This document shows, in pieces, positions 46,356 to 55,014 of a DNA stretch of 63,604 bases. Within the stretch, counting starts at the first letter, position 1, and each line of letters starts with the position of its first letter. The translations under genes were made by a program, and so were the position numbers. Source of the stretch: an uncultured Draconibacterium sp. (GTDB taxonomy: Bacteria; Bacteroidota; Bacteroidia; Bacteroidales; Prolixibacteraceae); assembly GCA_947492175.1 (NCBI GenBank), contig CANLMQ010000035.1, positions 1-63,604 of the forward strand, given 5' to 3'. The notes under the pieces were generated by a model. That model was not told the DNA's origin and ran no database searches. It worked only from the letters and a program-made list of their open reading frames with translations.

Positions 46356-47600
46356 TTAATTGGTTTTGATAAGTTTGGTGCTTAGAATTGAACCTCCTAT
46401 TTTAACCCGGACTGCATAGACTCCGTTTTTAAGTTTCTCCAACGATAAAATATTCTTGTGTTTATAAATTAACTGGAAGTGGATCATTTGCCCGTGTATA
46501 TCATATATGTTTAATGAACAGGGCGTTTCATCGTTTTCTTCGAAGTCGGGTATTATAAGAGTACATTTATTATAAACCGGGTTTGGATATATATAAATAT
46601 CAAGATCCTGTCCAAGTGCGCTTTGATCTACTCCTTCAACAGAGTTGTCAATTGCGTCGCGCCAGTCTCTGATTCCATTTTTATTATGATCGGGTAATGG
46701 GCTTGTACTTCCCATCGAGTTTAGTCTTGAAGCTGACCGAACAATAGTATCACAGCGATTGTCTAGACCATCCTCGTCAAAATCTAAATTTGAAAATTTA
46801 ATTGATGGATTATGATTGTTAAGGATATCAAATGCTTCCACAAAATCACTCAAACCATCGTTGTCCGAATCAGTATCTAAATAATCTGGTATTCCGTCCA
46901 TATCTGTATCGGTCTGTTCATAATAGTCTCCTCCTGATTGCGGATCAAAAGCATCATCCCAGCCATCGCAGTTATTATCGCATCCCATCAATAAAATTAT
47001 TGAGTTTTCCGACTGCCATTCAATAAAGTCAGTAATTCCGTCGTTATCCGAATCTATATCCTGCGAATCAGGTCTACCATCGCCATCAGTGTCAACGGTT
47101 AAATCGCCTTCATGAAAGTCGAGAATACCATCATTGTCATCGTCCAAATCATCCTTATCTGCAATTTCATCACAATCAAAATCATTTACGACATAAATCG
47201 TAATTAGTCCTTCAGTATAATAATCTCCATTATCGATGGCACTTAATCTGTATGTTATCGAAATCTCTCCACGGAAATCTGATGGAGGAGAATAGCTGAA
47301 ATTGCCAAATGCATCGAATAAAAGTTTCCCTCCTTCATCCACTTGCATATGATTAACCCAGGCTGATTCCGGTTCAAAAATATCGTTGTTTATAACATTC
47401 CCCGAAACAATAGAACCACCGCATCCAACAGCCCAAATTAAAGTGTCATTAACCGCTGTTGGCGTTTCAATAGTCTGACTGTATGTATAGGAGACAAAGG
47501 GATAACAAAGACCAGAATTATTTTTGAGCCCAAACCCATAGACCCATTGGCTTAGTGTTAGCAGGACGGCAAACACTATCCCAAAATGTACTGTCTTCAT
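46356..47600 (-). CDS. thrombospondin type 3 repeat protein with type IX sorting domain
   Basis: Exported protein of 414 residues. The signal peptide spans about residues 1-22. Residues 50-140 form a cadherin-like or Ig-like domain beginning TAVNDTLIWAVGCGG. Residues about 142-300 are calcium-binding acidic repeats (DKDDLDDDNDGI, DTDGDGRPDSQDIDSDNDG and more). The last 80 residues match a type IX sorting domain (IYIYPNPVYNK, then NGVYAVRV). It is likely a secreted or surface stalk-type protein stiffened by Ca2+. Function unknown. Confidence 0.9.
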   Translation of the reverse strand: MKTVHFGIVFAVLLTLSQWVYGFGLKNNSGLCYPFVSYTYSQTIETPTAVNDTLIWAVGCGGSIVSGNVINNDIFEPESAWVNHMQVDEGGKLLFDAFGNFSYSPPSDFRGEISITYRLSAIDNGDYYTEGLITIYVVNDFDCDEIADKDDLDDDNDGILDFHEGDLTVDTDGDGRPDSQDIDSDNDGITDFIEWQSENSIILLMGCDNNCDGWDDAFDPQSGGDYYEQTDTDMDGIPDYLDTDSDNDGLSDFVEAFDILNNHNPSIKFSNLDFDEDGLDNRCDTIVRSASRLNSMGSTSPLPDHNKNGIRDWRDAIDNSVEGVDQSALGQDLDIYIYPNPVYNKCTLIIPDFEENDETPCSLNIYDIHGQMIHFQLIYKHKNILSLEKLKNGVYAVRVKIGGSILSTKLIKTN

Positions 47601-47763
47601 CTTAATGTTTTGCAGGGGCGAATATAATAACTATACCATACTTTCTACTGGCACAGTGCAGGTAATGATTAACTATTTATTAACAATGAAATTTGCATAA
47701 CTCCATGATTTTTATTTTTTCCCTTATTAGAAGTAAAATCAAACTCAAACCAACGAATAGTTT

Positions 47764-47771
47764 TATCTTTG
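47764..47771 (+). promoter_or_regulatory. candidate -7 element for fumarase
   Basis: The bases read TATCTTTG, matching TAnnTTTG, 29 bases before the fumarase ATG. The -33 region lacks a clear TTG. The 200-base divergent spacer (47601-47800) holds nothing else I can identify. Confidence 0.45.
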
Positions 47772-47800
47772 AAGTTGAATTTATTTAAACCGATTTAATA

Positions 47801-49405
47801 ATGGCAGAATTTAAATACCAAAAACCATTTCCAATTTTAAAAGACGATACAGAATATCGTTTAATTACAAAAGAATTTGTATCGACTATTGAAGTTGATG
47901 GAAGATCAATATTAAAAGTAGATCCGAAAGGATTGGAGGTGCTTGCAAAGGAAGCTTTTTCAGATGTGTCTTTCTATCTGCGTGCTACCCACCTTGAAAA
48001 GCTTGCCAAAATACTGGAAGATCCGGAAGCGACTGATAACGACCGTTTTGTAGCCCACACAATGTTGATGAATCAGGCTGTGTCAGCTGAGGGTGAATTG
48101 CCAACTTGTCAGGACACGGGAACTGCAATTGTAATGGGTAAAAAAGGCGAAAATGTATTTACTGGGGCAAATGATGCAGAACACTTGTCGAAAGGTATTT
48201 TTAATACTTATGCCGAGCGTAATTTACGTTATTCGCAGGTGGTTCCGTTTACCATGACCAAAGAAAAAAATACTGGAACCAACCTGCCTGCACAAATTGA
48301 TATTTATGCAGAACAAGGAAATAGTTACGAGTTTTTATTCATGACTAAAGGTGGTGGTTCGGGTAACAAAACCTTTTTGTATCAGCAAACAAAATCGCTG
48401 TTAACCGAGGAAAACCTGACAAAGTTTGTAAAGGAAAAAATTATGGATTTAGGAACTTCGGCTTGTCCTCCTTACCATTTGGCTTTGGTAATTGGCGGAA
48501 CATCGGCTGAAGCTACTTTGGCTGCTGTTAAAAAAGCATCGGCGGGTTATTTCGATAACCTACCAACCGAAGGAAATGAAGGAGGTCAGGCTTTCCGCGA
48601 TTTGGAATGGGAAGAAAAAGTAACTAAAATTTGTCACGAAAGTGGAGTAGGAGCTCAGTTTGGAGGTAAATATTTTGTACACGATGTACGTGTTATTCGT
48701 TTGCCTCGTCATGCTGCATCATGTCCGGTAGGCCTGGGTGTTAGCTGTAGTGCCGACCGTAACATAAAAGCAAAAATTAATAAGGATGGTATTTTTCTTG
48801 AGCAACTTGAAAAAAATCCTGCCCGTTTCCTGCCATCAAAGGCTCCTGCAATGAGTCCGGCGGTTGATATCGATTTAGACCAGGGAATGGATAAAGTTTT
48901 GGCAGAACTAACAAAATATCCAACAAAAACCCGTTTGAATTTGAGCGGAACTTTAATTGTTGCACGCGACATTGCTCATGCCCAGATTAAACAAATGATT
49001 GACGAAGGCAAACCAATGCCTGATTATTTTAAAAATCACCCGGTTTATTATGCCGGACCTGCAAAAACACCTGAAGGAATGGCTTCGGGAAGTTTTGGCC
49101 CAACTACCGCCGGCAGGATGGACCCGTATGTTGACGAGTTCCAAAGTTTGGGAGGTTCAATGATTATGGTTGCAAAAGGAAACCGTTCGCAGGCTGTTAC
49201 CGACGCTTGTAAAAAGCATGGTGGTTTCTATCTTGGATCAATTGGCGGTCCTGCAGCTATTCTGGCTAAAAACAGTATAAAATCTGTTGAAGTAGTTGAT
49301 TTTGAAGATTTGGGAATGGAAGCTGTTCGCAAGATTAAAGTTGAAAATTTCCCTGCTTTTATTATTGTTGACGACAAAGGAAACGACTTCTTTAAAGAAT
49401 TATAG
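47801..49405 (+). CDS. class I fumarate hydratase (4Fe-4S)
   Basis: Enzyme of 534 residues interconverting fumarate and malate. Three Cys expected to bind the [4Fe-4S] cluster are visible: Cys103 in PTCQDTGTA, Cys222 in SACPPYHLA and Cys316 in VGLGVSC, at spacings equal to those of E. coli FumA (105, 224, 318). Both halves of the fused class I enzyme are present. The cluster is oxygen-sensitive, fitting an anaerobic or microaerobic life. It is monocistronic with a strong terminator; fumA and fumB are the usual symbols and cannot be told apart here. Confidence 0.97.
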   Translation: MAEFKYQKPFPILKDDTEYRLITKEFVSTIEVDGRSILKVDPKGLEVLAKEAFSDVSFYLRATHLEKLAKILEDPEATDNDRFVAHTMLMNQAVSAEGELPTCQDTGTAIVMGKKGENVFTGANDAEHLSKGIFNTYAERNLRYSQVVPFTMTKEKNTGTNLPAQIDIYAEQGNSYEFLFMTKGGGSGNKTFLYQQTKSLLTEENLTKFVKEKIMDLGTSACPPYHLALVIGGTSAEATLAAVKKASAGYFDNLPTEGNEGGQAFRDLEWEEKVTKICHESGVGAQFGGKYFVHDVRVIRLPRHAASCPVGLGVSCSADRNIKAKINKDGIFLEQLEKNPARFLPSKAPAMSPAVDIDLDQGMDKVLAELTKYPTKTRLNLSGTLIVARDIAHAQIKQMIDEGKPMPDYFKNHPVYYAGPAKTPEGMASGSFGPTTAGRMDPYVDEFQSLGGSMIMVAKGNRSQAVTDACKKHGGFYLGSIGGPAAILAKNSIKSVEVVDFEDLGMEAVRKIKVENFPAFIIVDDKGNDFFKEL

Positions 49406-49424
49406 ATTGAGCATTGTGCTAAAT

Positions 49425-49460
49425 ATAAAGCCTTCAGGGAATTTCTCTGAAGGCTTTATT
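49425..49460 (+). terminator. terminator of fumarase
   Basis: Perfect 13-bp stem ataaagccttcag (49425-49437) with ctgaaggctttat (49447-49459), 9-base loop, followed by T-rich sequence. It lies 20 bases after the fumarase stop. Confidence 0.75.
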
Positions 49461-49553
49461 ATGCCTGAGATTCTCAATTAGATTGAATCTTGCTAATTGT
49501 AGAAAGTATATAAAATAGCTGCAGAAGTAAATGTAGATTTTCGGGAAAAGAGA

Positions 49554-49650
49554 AAGGGTAGAACAATATGGACGCTTTTTGAAGATGACTGATAATTTAC
49601 AAACCCCTAAACACAAAACCAATCATAAATACAGAAGTTGTTCTACCCTT
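49554..49650. repeat. 97-base element bounded by 13-bp inverted repeats
   Basis: Arms aagggtagaacaa and ttgttctaccctt are exact complements. The right arm runs into ttatttttttatctttt, so on the plus strand the whole could be a small structured RNA with a terminator-like end. Alternatively the arms are terminal repeats of a decayed miniature transposon; no target-site duplication is visible. Confidence 0.45.
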
Positions 49651-49807
49651 ATTTTTTTATCTTTTCAATCACAAAATCAATAATTAAAACCGATTTTGTA
49701 GGGAATATACGAAGAATATCGTCACAATGCCAAATAATCAGCATTTCAGAGGATTTGTTTCTAGAATGTAGTTACAGGAGCAGATGGATTTTAAATTAAA
49801 TATTTAG

Positions 49808-50419
49808 TCATTCCTTAATAATTAGAATGGGCAAAGCAATATTGTATCTCACCACCACAATTCGAATTATGATAATAGATAGTACTGTGGCCAGTTCGCA
49901 GAATATTTCAGGAACACCCAGGTAGCATAAAATTAAATAGATAAGTGCTCCTGCAATACAGGCAGTTGCATAAATTTCGCGGTGAAATATTAGTGGAACT
50001 TCGTTACAAAGGGTATCTCGAATAACACCACCTACCACTGCCGAAGATAGTCCCATTAAGATTGCCATTGCCGGATCGATTTGAAACATAAGAGCTTTTT
50101 TTAAGCCCAGAAGTGTAAAAGTAGCTATTCCTATAGTATCGAACAGGAATAAGGTGCGCTTAAGTTGCATTACTTTTTTTTGAAAGATTATAGTTACCAG
50201 TACCCCGGCAATAATAACCCAAAAATAGTTGTTGTTTTGCATCCAGGCTACAGGTAAGTCGCCAAGCATCATATCACGAAGTGTACCTCCTCCAATTGCG
50301 GTTACAAATCCGATCATTGTTGCTCCAAAAAAATCGAGTCGTTTTTCAGCTGCAGATAACGTTCCACTAATGGCAAAAACAAAAGTTCCTATGTAATCAA
50401 AAATCAATAGTAAATCCAT
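49808..50419 (-). CDS. trimeric intracellular cation (TRIC) channel family protein
   Basis: Inner membrane protein of 203 residues with about seven helices and an internal repeat. Repeat 1 has DYIGTFVFAISGTLSA and GGGTLRDMML; repeat 2 has FDTIGIATFTLLG and VVGGVIRDTLCNE. The G-G-x-x-R-D pattern in each half marks the UPF0126/YicG group of prokaryotic TRIC channels, which conduct K+ or other small cations. It is a single gene with no recognised partner. Confidence 0.92.
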   Translation of the reverse strand: MDLLLIFDYIGTFVFAISGTLSAAEKRLDFFGATMIGFVTAIGGGTLRDMMLGDLPVAWMQNNNYFWVIIAGVLVTIIFQKKVMQLKRTLFLFDTIGIATFTLLGLKKALMFQIDPAMAILMGLSSAVVGGVIRDTLCNEVPLIFHREIYATACIAGALIYLILCYLGVPEIFCELATVLSIIIIRIVVVRYNIALPILIIKE

Positions 50420-50568
50420 GCTGCAAAGAAACTAAAAAGGTTGAATAGAGATTACAAGGACTTATAATTTGAAGGGTAACTTAAAGTTTGCACAACAGCT
50501 CTTCGAATCGTGGCGAAAACAAACTAAATTACTTTTAAATAGGAGGTAGTTGTTCAATATGCTAAAGT

Positions 50569-51141
50569 CTAGTCAACCTCAATATTATATTTATGAAGCA
50601 GTCCAGACAGAGTTTCCATAGAGAATTTTGCTCCCTTAATTTGGTTTTCTTCCGGATTGATGGTGAAATTAGAGGAACTCCTGAAATCCGCTTGTTGAAG
50701 GTTTGTTCGTACGAAGATTGCTCCGGAAAAATCACATTCTGTAAAGTTGGCTTTCGTTAAATCTGCTTCCGAAAAATCAACTTCCTGCAGTATGCACTTT
50801 ATAAAACTTGTTGCTTTTAGTTTTAGCCGGTAAAACGATGAATAGTTTAAAAGGCATTCGTTAAAATTAAATTCCAAAAGAAAAGGATTACATTCGTCAA
50901 ATTGTACACCAATGAGTTTACATGCCCAAAAATGTACATTCTTAAAAGCTGTATTTCGGACTATTGTAGTGCTGAAATCGCAGTTTTCAAAACTACAATC
51001 TTCGAAACTAAAGTCGTTTAAGCTGGTTGAAGAGAAGATACAGGCTGAAAAAGTACAGTTTTCGTAATCTGCCTTTTCAATTCCTGTATTCGAAAAATCG
51101 ATATTCTGAAAATTTTGATCGGTAATGTATTTGCTGCTCAT
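50569..51141 (-). CDS. pentapeptide repeat protein, Qnr/McbG-like
   Basis: Right-handed quadrilateral beta-helix protein of 190 residues, built from A(D/N)LxX-type repeats (for example CSFENCDFSTTIV, DFSEADLTKANFTECDFSGAIF). The C-terminal block NFTINPEENQIKGAKFS followed by SGLLHKYNIEVD resembles the end of Qnr and McbG proteins, which mimic DNA and shield gyrase. Length is near that of McbG. A role against gyrase poisons is inference. The ATG overlaps the upstream VOC gene stop (ATGA). Confidence 0.88.
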   Translation of the reverse strand: MSSKYITDQNFQNIDFSNTGIEKADYENCTFSACIFSSTSLNDFSFEDCSFENCDFSTTIVRNTAFKNVHFWACKLIGVQFDECNPFLLEFNFNECLLNYSSFYRLKLKATSFIKCILQEVDFSEADLTKANFTECDFSGAIFVRTNLQQADFRSSSNFTINPEENQIKGAKFSMETLSGLLHKYNIEVD

Positions 51142-51503
51142 TTGTTAAATTCAATTAATTCTATTGGTGCTCCGTTGTGTTCAATCATGGCCACACGTAC
51201 GCCTTCCATTGGAGGATTTGGTTTTGTAAGTATTGTAAGGTTCCGGTTTGCCAGTTCATAATCCAGATTATCTACCTCAAAAGCAATGTGTGGTATTTTC
51301 TGGATTAATGGATGAATTGGACTGTCGTTCTCGAAACGCATCCACTCTATGCCAAAAGGACTTTCGGGAAAGCCGGAGTGATAAAATTTAAACTGTGGTA
51401 AATATTTTTCTCCGGGCATTTTAACCGTTGTTGGAATTCCCATGTGATGGTATTTCCAGCCCCACTTTTGTGTAGCATCCGGTAATTCATATTCAAGCCT
51501 CAT
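51138..51503 (-). CDS. VOC family protein (glyoxalase-like)
   Basis: Small protein of 121 residues with one vicinal-oxygen-chelate-like domain. The beta-alpha-beta pieces and closing strand VRVAMIEHNGAPIELIEF are typical, with HHMGIP near the start and the terminal Glu as possible metal ligands. The stop overlaps the pentapeptide gene start by 4 bases, so the two are translated together. The reaction is unknown; the pairing hints at a resistance or detoxification role. Confidence 0.8.
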   Translation of the reverse strand: MRLEYELPDATQKWGWKYHHMGIPTTVKMPGEKYLPQFKFYHSGFPESPFGIEWMRFENDSPIHPLIQKIPHIAFEVDNLDYELANRNLTILTKPNPPMEGVRVAMIEHNGAPIELIEFNK

Positions 51504-51586
51504 ATTATATTTGATTATTGTTTTACTGTAGGTTTGTTAATTGGGTTTAAGCGAATAATACTGAAAAATTCGGTTGCAAATGCAGT

Positions 51587-52033
51587 TTATTGAATGGCTA
51601 AAATTTGGATCTTCTTTCCCTGAAAAATAAAAGTGTTGTTCAATCTTTTTTTATATAGTTGCTGCCCGATAGGAGAAGCCAGAGAGATACAAAAATACAT
51701 TTCGTTATCTGCTTCTATTTTTCCCAATGCCGATGAAATAAAGTAATTATTTTGAGTGGTTATAACGAGGCTTCCAAATTCAACCTGATCAAATTTTTTG
51801 TGAAGATCGATTTGTTGTAATTCGTTTTTAAGCTTTTCTGTTTTTTTTAATTGAATTCTGTTTTTTTCGACCTCCATTTGCATTAAAGTGCGGCCGGTTT
51901 CGTATTTATCGCCTACACTACTTTTGGTTTCGCTATCACGCGACTCTTTTGCTGCTTCAAGGGAAAGCTGTGTTTCCTGCATTTTTTGCTCAAGTAATTG
52001 ATTAAGTTTTTCGAGAATATGTTTTTTTATCAT
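51587..52033 (-). CDS. GreA/GreB-like protein
   Basis: Protein of 148 residues. The N-terminal half is a long charged coiled-coil (KKHILEKLNQLLEQKMQETQ, then VEKNRIQLKKTEKL) and the C-terminal half is a GreA/GreB-type beta domain (FGSLVITTQNNYFIS, SPIGQQLYKK). The coiled-coil lacks an obvious acidic DD tip pair; GDKYETG is at the turn region. In databases such Bacteroidota proteins are often mislabelled as 3-oxoacyl-ACP synthase, which the sequence does not support. It may regulate RNA polymerase without RNA-cleavage stimulation. Confidence 0.75.
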   Translation of the reverse strand: MIKKHILEKLNQLLEQKMQETQLSLEAAKESRDSETKSSVGDKYETGRTLMQMEVEKNRIQLKKTEKLKNELQQIDLHKKFDQVEFGSLVITTQNNYFISSALGKIEADNEMYFCISLASPIGQQLYKKRLNNTFIFQGKKIQILAIQ

Positions 52034-52089
52034 ACTTCAAATTTAATAAAAGTACCGAGGTAGGGGTATTCCTGGAAAGAAAGATGGGA

Positions 52090-53217
52090 TTACAATAAAA
52101 TATAGAAAGTTGTTCCTTTTTCTTCGGAGCTTTCAACCCCGATTTTACCATTGAGGTATTTTTCTCCGAACAGTTTCATGCTGTAGGTCCCAAGTCCACG
52201 GCCATTACCTTTTGTTGAGTAAAATCGTTTAAAAAGATTGACCAGAACAGGTTCAGGAATGTAACTTTTATTGTTGACAGAAAAACAGGTAAATTGATTT
52301 CTTGATTCACAAGACAAGGTTATTTTGTCGTTGGGAGTGTTGGTCTCAAATGCATTTTTGATCATATTCCCCAAAATTCTTTTTAAAAGAACCGGGTCGG
52401 TCATGAGTGTAAGTTCTGTCGATTGGGGATTTATAGTAATATTTTTACCCGGATTTTTAGTATGTTTTGAATAAATTGCTGCAAGCTCTTTAATAAGCTG
52501 AAGTGAATTTATTTCCCGGACATCCGGTACTAAATCGCCTCGTTCTGCAGCACCAATTTCGCGTTGTGTTTTTATCTCTTCAATTAGATTTTTAGCTGCA
52601 CTTTCAATTATTGAAGCAACCTTTACTATTTCTTTCTTGTCGTTAATATCTTTTAGCAAAGACGAGAGGCCGGAAATACCACCGGCAATATTTAGAATAT
52701 CGTGTATAAAAATACATTCTAAAGATTCCTTTCTTTTTTCACTGCTAATGTCTGTTATTGAATAAATAGTAAGGTTTAATCCATCCAAATGTAATGGACT
52801 GGCTTTAACACTAAGGTCAATTGCATTGTTATCGGTAGTTAGAATATTACACTCTCGGGTTGTACTTTTGCCTTTTTGCGATTCCAAAATGGCATTTAAT
52901 GCTCCACATGATTTGCATCCGGATGAAGCAATGTCGCATCCGGTTTCTGGTTGAACTGCATTCTTACATTGAAATACTTCACCCGGTCTTTTCCCGATTA
53001 TGGAAGGAATACAATTCTCGTCGAGCAACTGGTAAAAACTTTGGTTTGCATATATAATTTGCCGGTGCTCATTAAGAATCAAAACCATTTGAGAAATGGA
53101 TTCAATAAGATTAATGAGTTGCTGGTTGTTATGAATAAAACCGGCTTGTTTTTCCAATTGTTCTTTACTAAAACGAGCTACAGGGGAAAAACTTGTTTGT
53201 GTCATATTTTCAAACAT
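52090..53217 (-). CDS. soluble PAS histidine kinase with a Cys-rich sensor
   Basis: Cytoplasmic kinase of 375 residues with no membrane segment. Residues about 30-160 form a PAS domain (VLILNEHRQIIYANQSF) containing a Cys cluster: Cys84, Cys94, Cys101 and Cys104 in a C-x9-C-x6-C-x2-CG arrangement. The H-box is FIHDILNIAGGISG with His172. The HATPase part has GNMIKNAFETN (N-box) and GRGLGTYSMKLFGE (G2-box). The Cys pattern suggests metal or redox sensing. There is no response regulator next to it, so the partner is elsewhere. Confidence 0.88.
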   Translation of the reverse strand: MFENMTQTSFSPVARFSKEQLEKQAGFIHNNQQLINLIESISQMVLILNEHRQIIYANQSFYQLLDENCIPSIIGKRPGEVFQCKNAVQPETGCDIASSGCKSCGALNAILESQKGKSTTRECNILTTDNNAIDLSVKASPLHLDGLNLTIYSITDISSEKRKESLECIFIHDILNIAGGISGLSSLLKDINDKKEIVKVASIIESAAKNLIEEIKTQREIGAAERGDLVPDVREINSLQLIKELAAIYSKHTKNPGKNITINPQSTELTLMTDPVLLKRILGNMIKNAFETNTPNDKITLSCESRNQFTCFSVNNKSYIPEPVLVNLFKRFYSTKGNGRGLGTYSMKLFGEKYLNGKIGVESSEEKGTTFYILL

Positions 53218-53364
53218 GTTGTATGTCCTCTTAACGTTTTGTAACGCAATGTATTACTCATTTGTGTTATTGTCAAATATTAAATGCTTATTTTTTATTC
53301 AGAATTTTTGAAGTTTAGGGGTATGATTATCAAGGCTGAAGAGACCAACTTATTTGGTTAATAC

Positions 53365-53407
53365 AAAACAAGGCTGTTTCTTTTTATATTGAAACAGCCT
53401 TGTTTTA
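53365..53407. terminator. hairpin upstream of the PAS kinase, terminator-like
   Basis: Perfect 16-bp stem aaaacaaggctgtttc (53365-53380) with its complement (53391-53406) and a 10-base loop, flanked by A and T tracts. It lies 22 bases beyond the stop of the acetate transporter gene on the minus strand and should end that transcript. Confidence 0.85.
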
Positions 53408-53427
53408 TTGTTAGAAGATATATTGAA

Positions 53428-54000
53428 TTATTCTGCTTTTTTTGCCCAGGCTTTGCCTAGAGGCAGAACAGTTCTTCCTGCTAAATCATTGATAATAATT
53501 GCAGCCATCATATACCAGGCAGCCAGTGCGCAAAAAATCAGTTCGTAACCGGCAACCACATTCATTTTTGGGAATCCAAAATGTCCGATAATAAGAAGTA
53601 TAAAACCTATTTCAAGCAAAATGAAAGTAATAGCCATTGCTTTGTGAACATAGAATGAGGCGACCAAAAGAATGGCGGTATACAGTCCCCATGCTACTAA
53701 ATACCAACCCACATCGGTATGCGAGGCGGCATAAATATTAAAATGGTTTAATAGCCAAATAATACCAAGACCGATCCAGAATGAACCATAAGCAACAAAG
53801 GCACTAAAACCAAAATTATTGCCTACTTTTTGTTCCATAAATCCGGCAATCATTTGTGCCAGACCACCAAAAACAAATCCCATTGCTAACACCGGTCCAA
53901 TTCCTAGAAATCCAATGTTATGAATCTGTAAAAGCAAAGTTGTTAATCCAAAACCAGCCAGTCCTACTACCGCCGGATTTCCCAATTTTTGAGTACTCAT
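53428..54000 (-). CDS. satP: acetate uptake transporter (GPR1/FUN34/YaaH family)
   Basis: Inner membrane protein of 190 residues with six helices. The family signature NPAVVGLAGFG is at residues 8-18. SatP/YaaH carries acetate and succinate, probably with protons; homologues form anion-channel-like hexamers. Length and N-terminal motif fit SatP. It is a single gene with its own terminator. Together with fumarase and PEP carboxykinase nearby it suggests handling of fermentation acids. Confidence 0.92.
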   Translation of the reverse strand: MSTQKLGNPAVVGLAGFGLTTLLLQIHNIGFLGIGPVLAMGFVFGGLAQMIAGFMEQKVGNNFGFSAFVAYGSFWIGLGIIWLLNHFNIYAASHTDVGWYLVAWGLYTAILLVASFYVHKAMAITFILLEIGFILLIIGHFGFPKMNVVAGYELIFCALAAWYMMAAIIINDLAGRTVLPLGKAWAKKAE

Positions 54001-54133
54001 TCTATTTTTATTAATGTTGAAAATCAGCGCGCGAAAATAGGGTTTCGGACAAAGTTCTTAGCGATTTTATGTTTGGGGGAGAGCGGTTTAATAATTTATT
54101 GATTTTGTAGCTATTCGAATTGCATAGTACAGA

Positions 54134-54919
54134 CTAATTTTTGGTGGTTAGAAAAGTCTGCAGGTCGCGATATCGTATTGATTTTATATTATTTTTATTA
54201 CAAAGTTTAAATACATTCTCTAAATATTCAGGATGAACAGAATAGTCTCTTAATGTTGTGTTGATACGATGGGCATATACAATAAATGCTTCGTTTTTTT
54301 CTTTTGCACGAATAAGGCCGGTTTCGAAATTTTCAGGGGTAATCTTGTAATTGTAATCTATTCCCATTGCGTTATTTACCCGAAAATTGTTCGAGGTTGC
54401 AAAAATTTCGTCATAACTGTCGAGGGTTGTATCTCGCATATTCCAGGTTGCCTTTCTCAAAAACTGAAAGTAGTTTAACACTACAGAATCGATTTGAGAA
54501 TCAGAACTTCCAAATGGATAAGCATATGATACTACGTCGAATCCCAGGCTGGTTAATGTATCAATTGCAGGTTTAATCTCATTATCAATAAAAAAGTCCA
54601 TTTTTGATTTATACTCGCTGGCATTTAAATGATTTAAACCGTGGCAGCCAATCTCATGTCCATCATTTTGAAGCTCTTTGAGTTTTCTGATTTGATCTGC
54701 TTTAAGCAAATGAGGACGGCTGATGAAGAAAGTTGCTTTTATATTGTATTTTTTAAAAATATCCCGTTGATTGTACCATAGATCAACATATTGATCATCG
54801 AAAGTAAATGCGATTGCACCAGTTTGTTTTTCATGGTTATTACACGAATTAACTAATGTTCCTAAAAACAGGCAGAGAAATATAGTTATTGTATATATTG
54901 CTAATTTGTTTTGATTCAT
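54134..54919 (-). CDS. polysaccharide deacetylase family lipoprotein
   Basis: Exported NodB-type deacetylase of 261 residues. The N-terminal hydrophobic stretch ends in LVNSC, so Cys26 may be lipidated. FTFDDQY (about 38-44) is the catalytic and metal Asp motif; GHEIGCHGLNH (about 89-99) gives the two metal His. YAYPFGSSD is motif 3. Such enzymes remove acetyl groups from peptidoglycan, chitin-like or exopolysaccharide substrates. The exact target is unknown. Only about 40 bases separate its start from the pntB terminator. Confidence 0.88.
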   Translation of the reverse strand: MNQNKLAIYTITIFLCLFLGTLVNSCNNHEKQTGAIAFTFDDQYVDLWYNQRDIFKKYNIKATFFISRPHLLKADQIRKLKELQNDGHEIGCHGLNHLNASEYKSKMDFFIDNEIKPAIDTLTSLGFDVVSYAYPFGSSDSQIDSVVLNYFQFLRKATWNMRDTTLDSYDEIFATSNNFRVNNAMGIDYNYKITPENFETGLIRAKEKNEAFIVYAHRINTTLRDYSVHPEYLENVFKLCNKNNIKSIRYRDLQTFLTTKN

Positions 54920-54958
54920 TGCTTTCTTTTAGGTATAAGTCATTTTCAAAGGAAACAA

Positions 54959-54992
54959 AAAAATGCCACCCTTCAAAGGATGGCATTTTATT
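54959..54992 (-). terminator. terminator of the pnt operon
   Basis: Stem aaaatgcca-cc with gga-tggcatttt around a short loop (54960-54989), A-run to the left becoming a T-run on the minus strand. It lies 25 bases after the pntB stop. Confidence 0.8.
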
Positions 54993-55014
54993 ATCAAAAT
55001 CAATATGATTCTTA

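Larger units (their letters stand above)
49406..49807. other. 402-base spacer holding a terminator and an inverted-repeat element
   Basis: Besides the fumarase terminator this spacer has two perfect 13-base inverted arms, aagggtagaacaa (49554-49566) and ttgttctaccctt (49638-49650), 71 bases apart, with a T-run immediately after the right arm. No long open frame crosses it. The remaining bases up to the TRIC gene are AT-rich and unremarkable. Confidence 0.6.

Noticed and set aside
49434..49622. Possible small gene in the fumarase/TRIC spacer
   Set aside because: The 62-residue frame covers the fumarase terminator and the inverted-repeat element and has no recognisable composition or start context.
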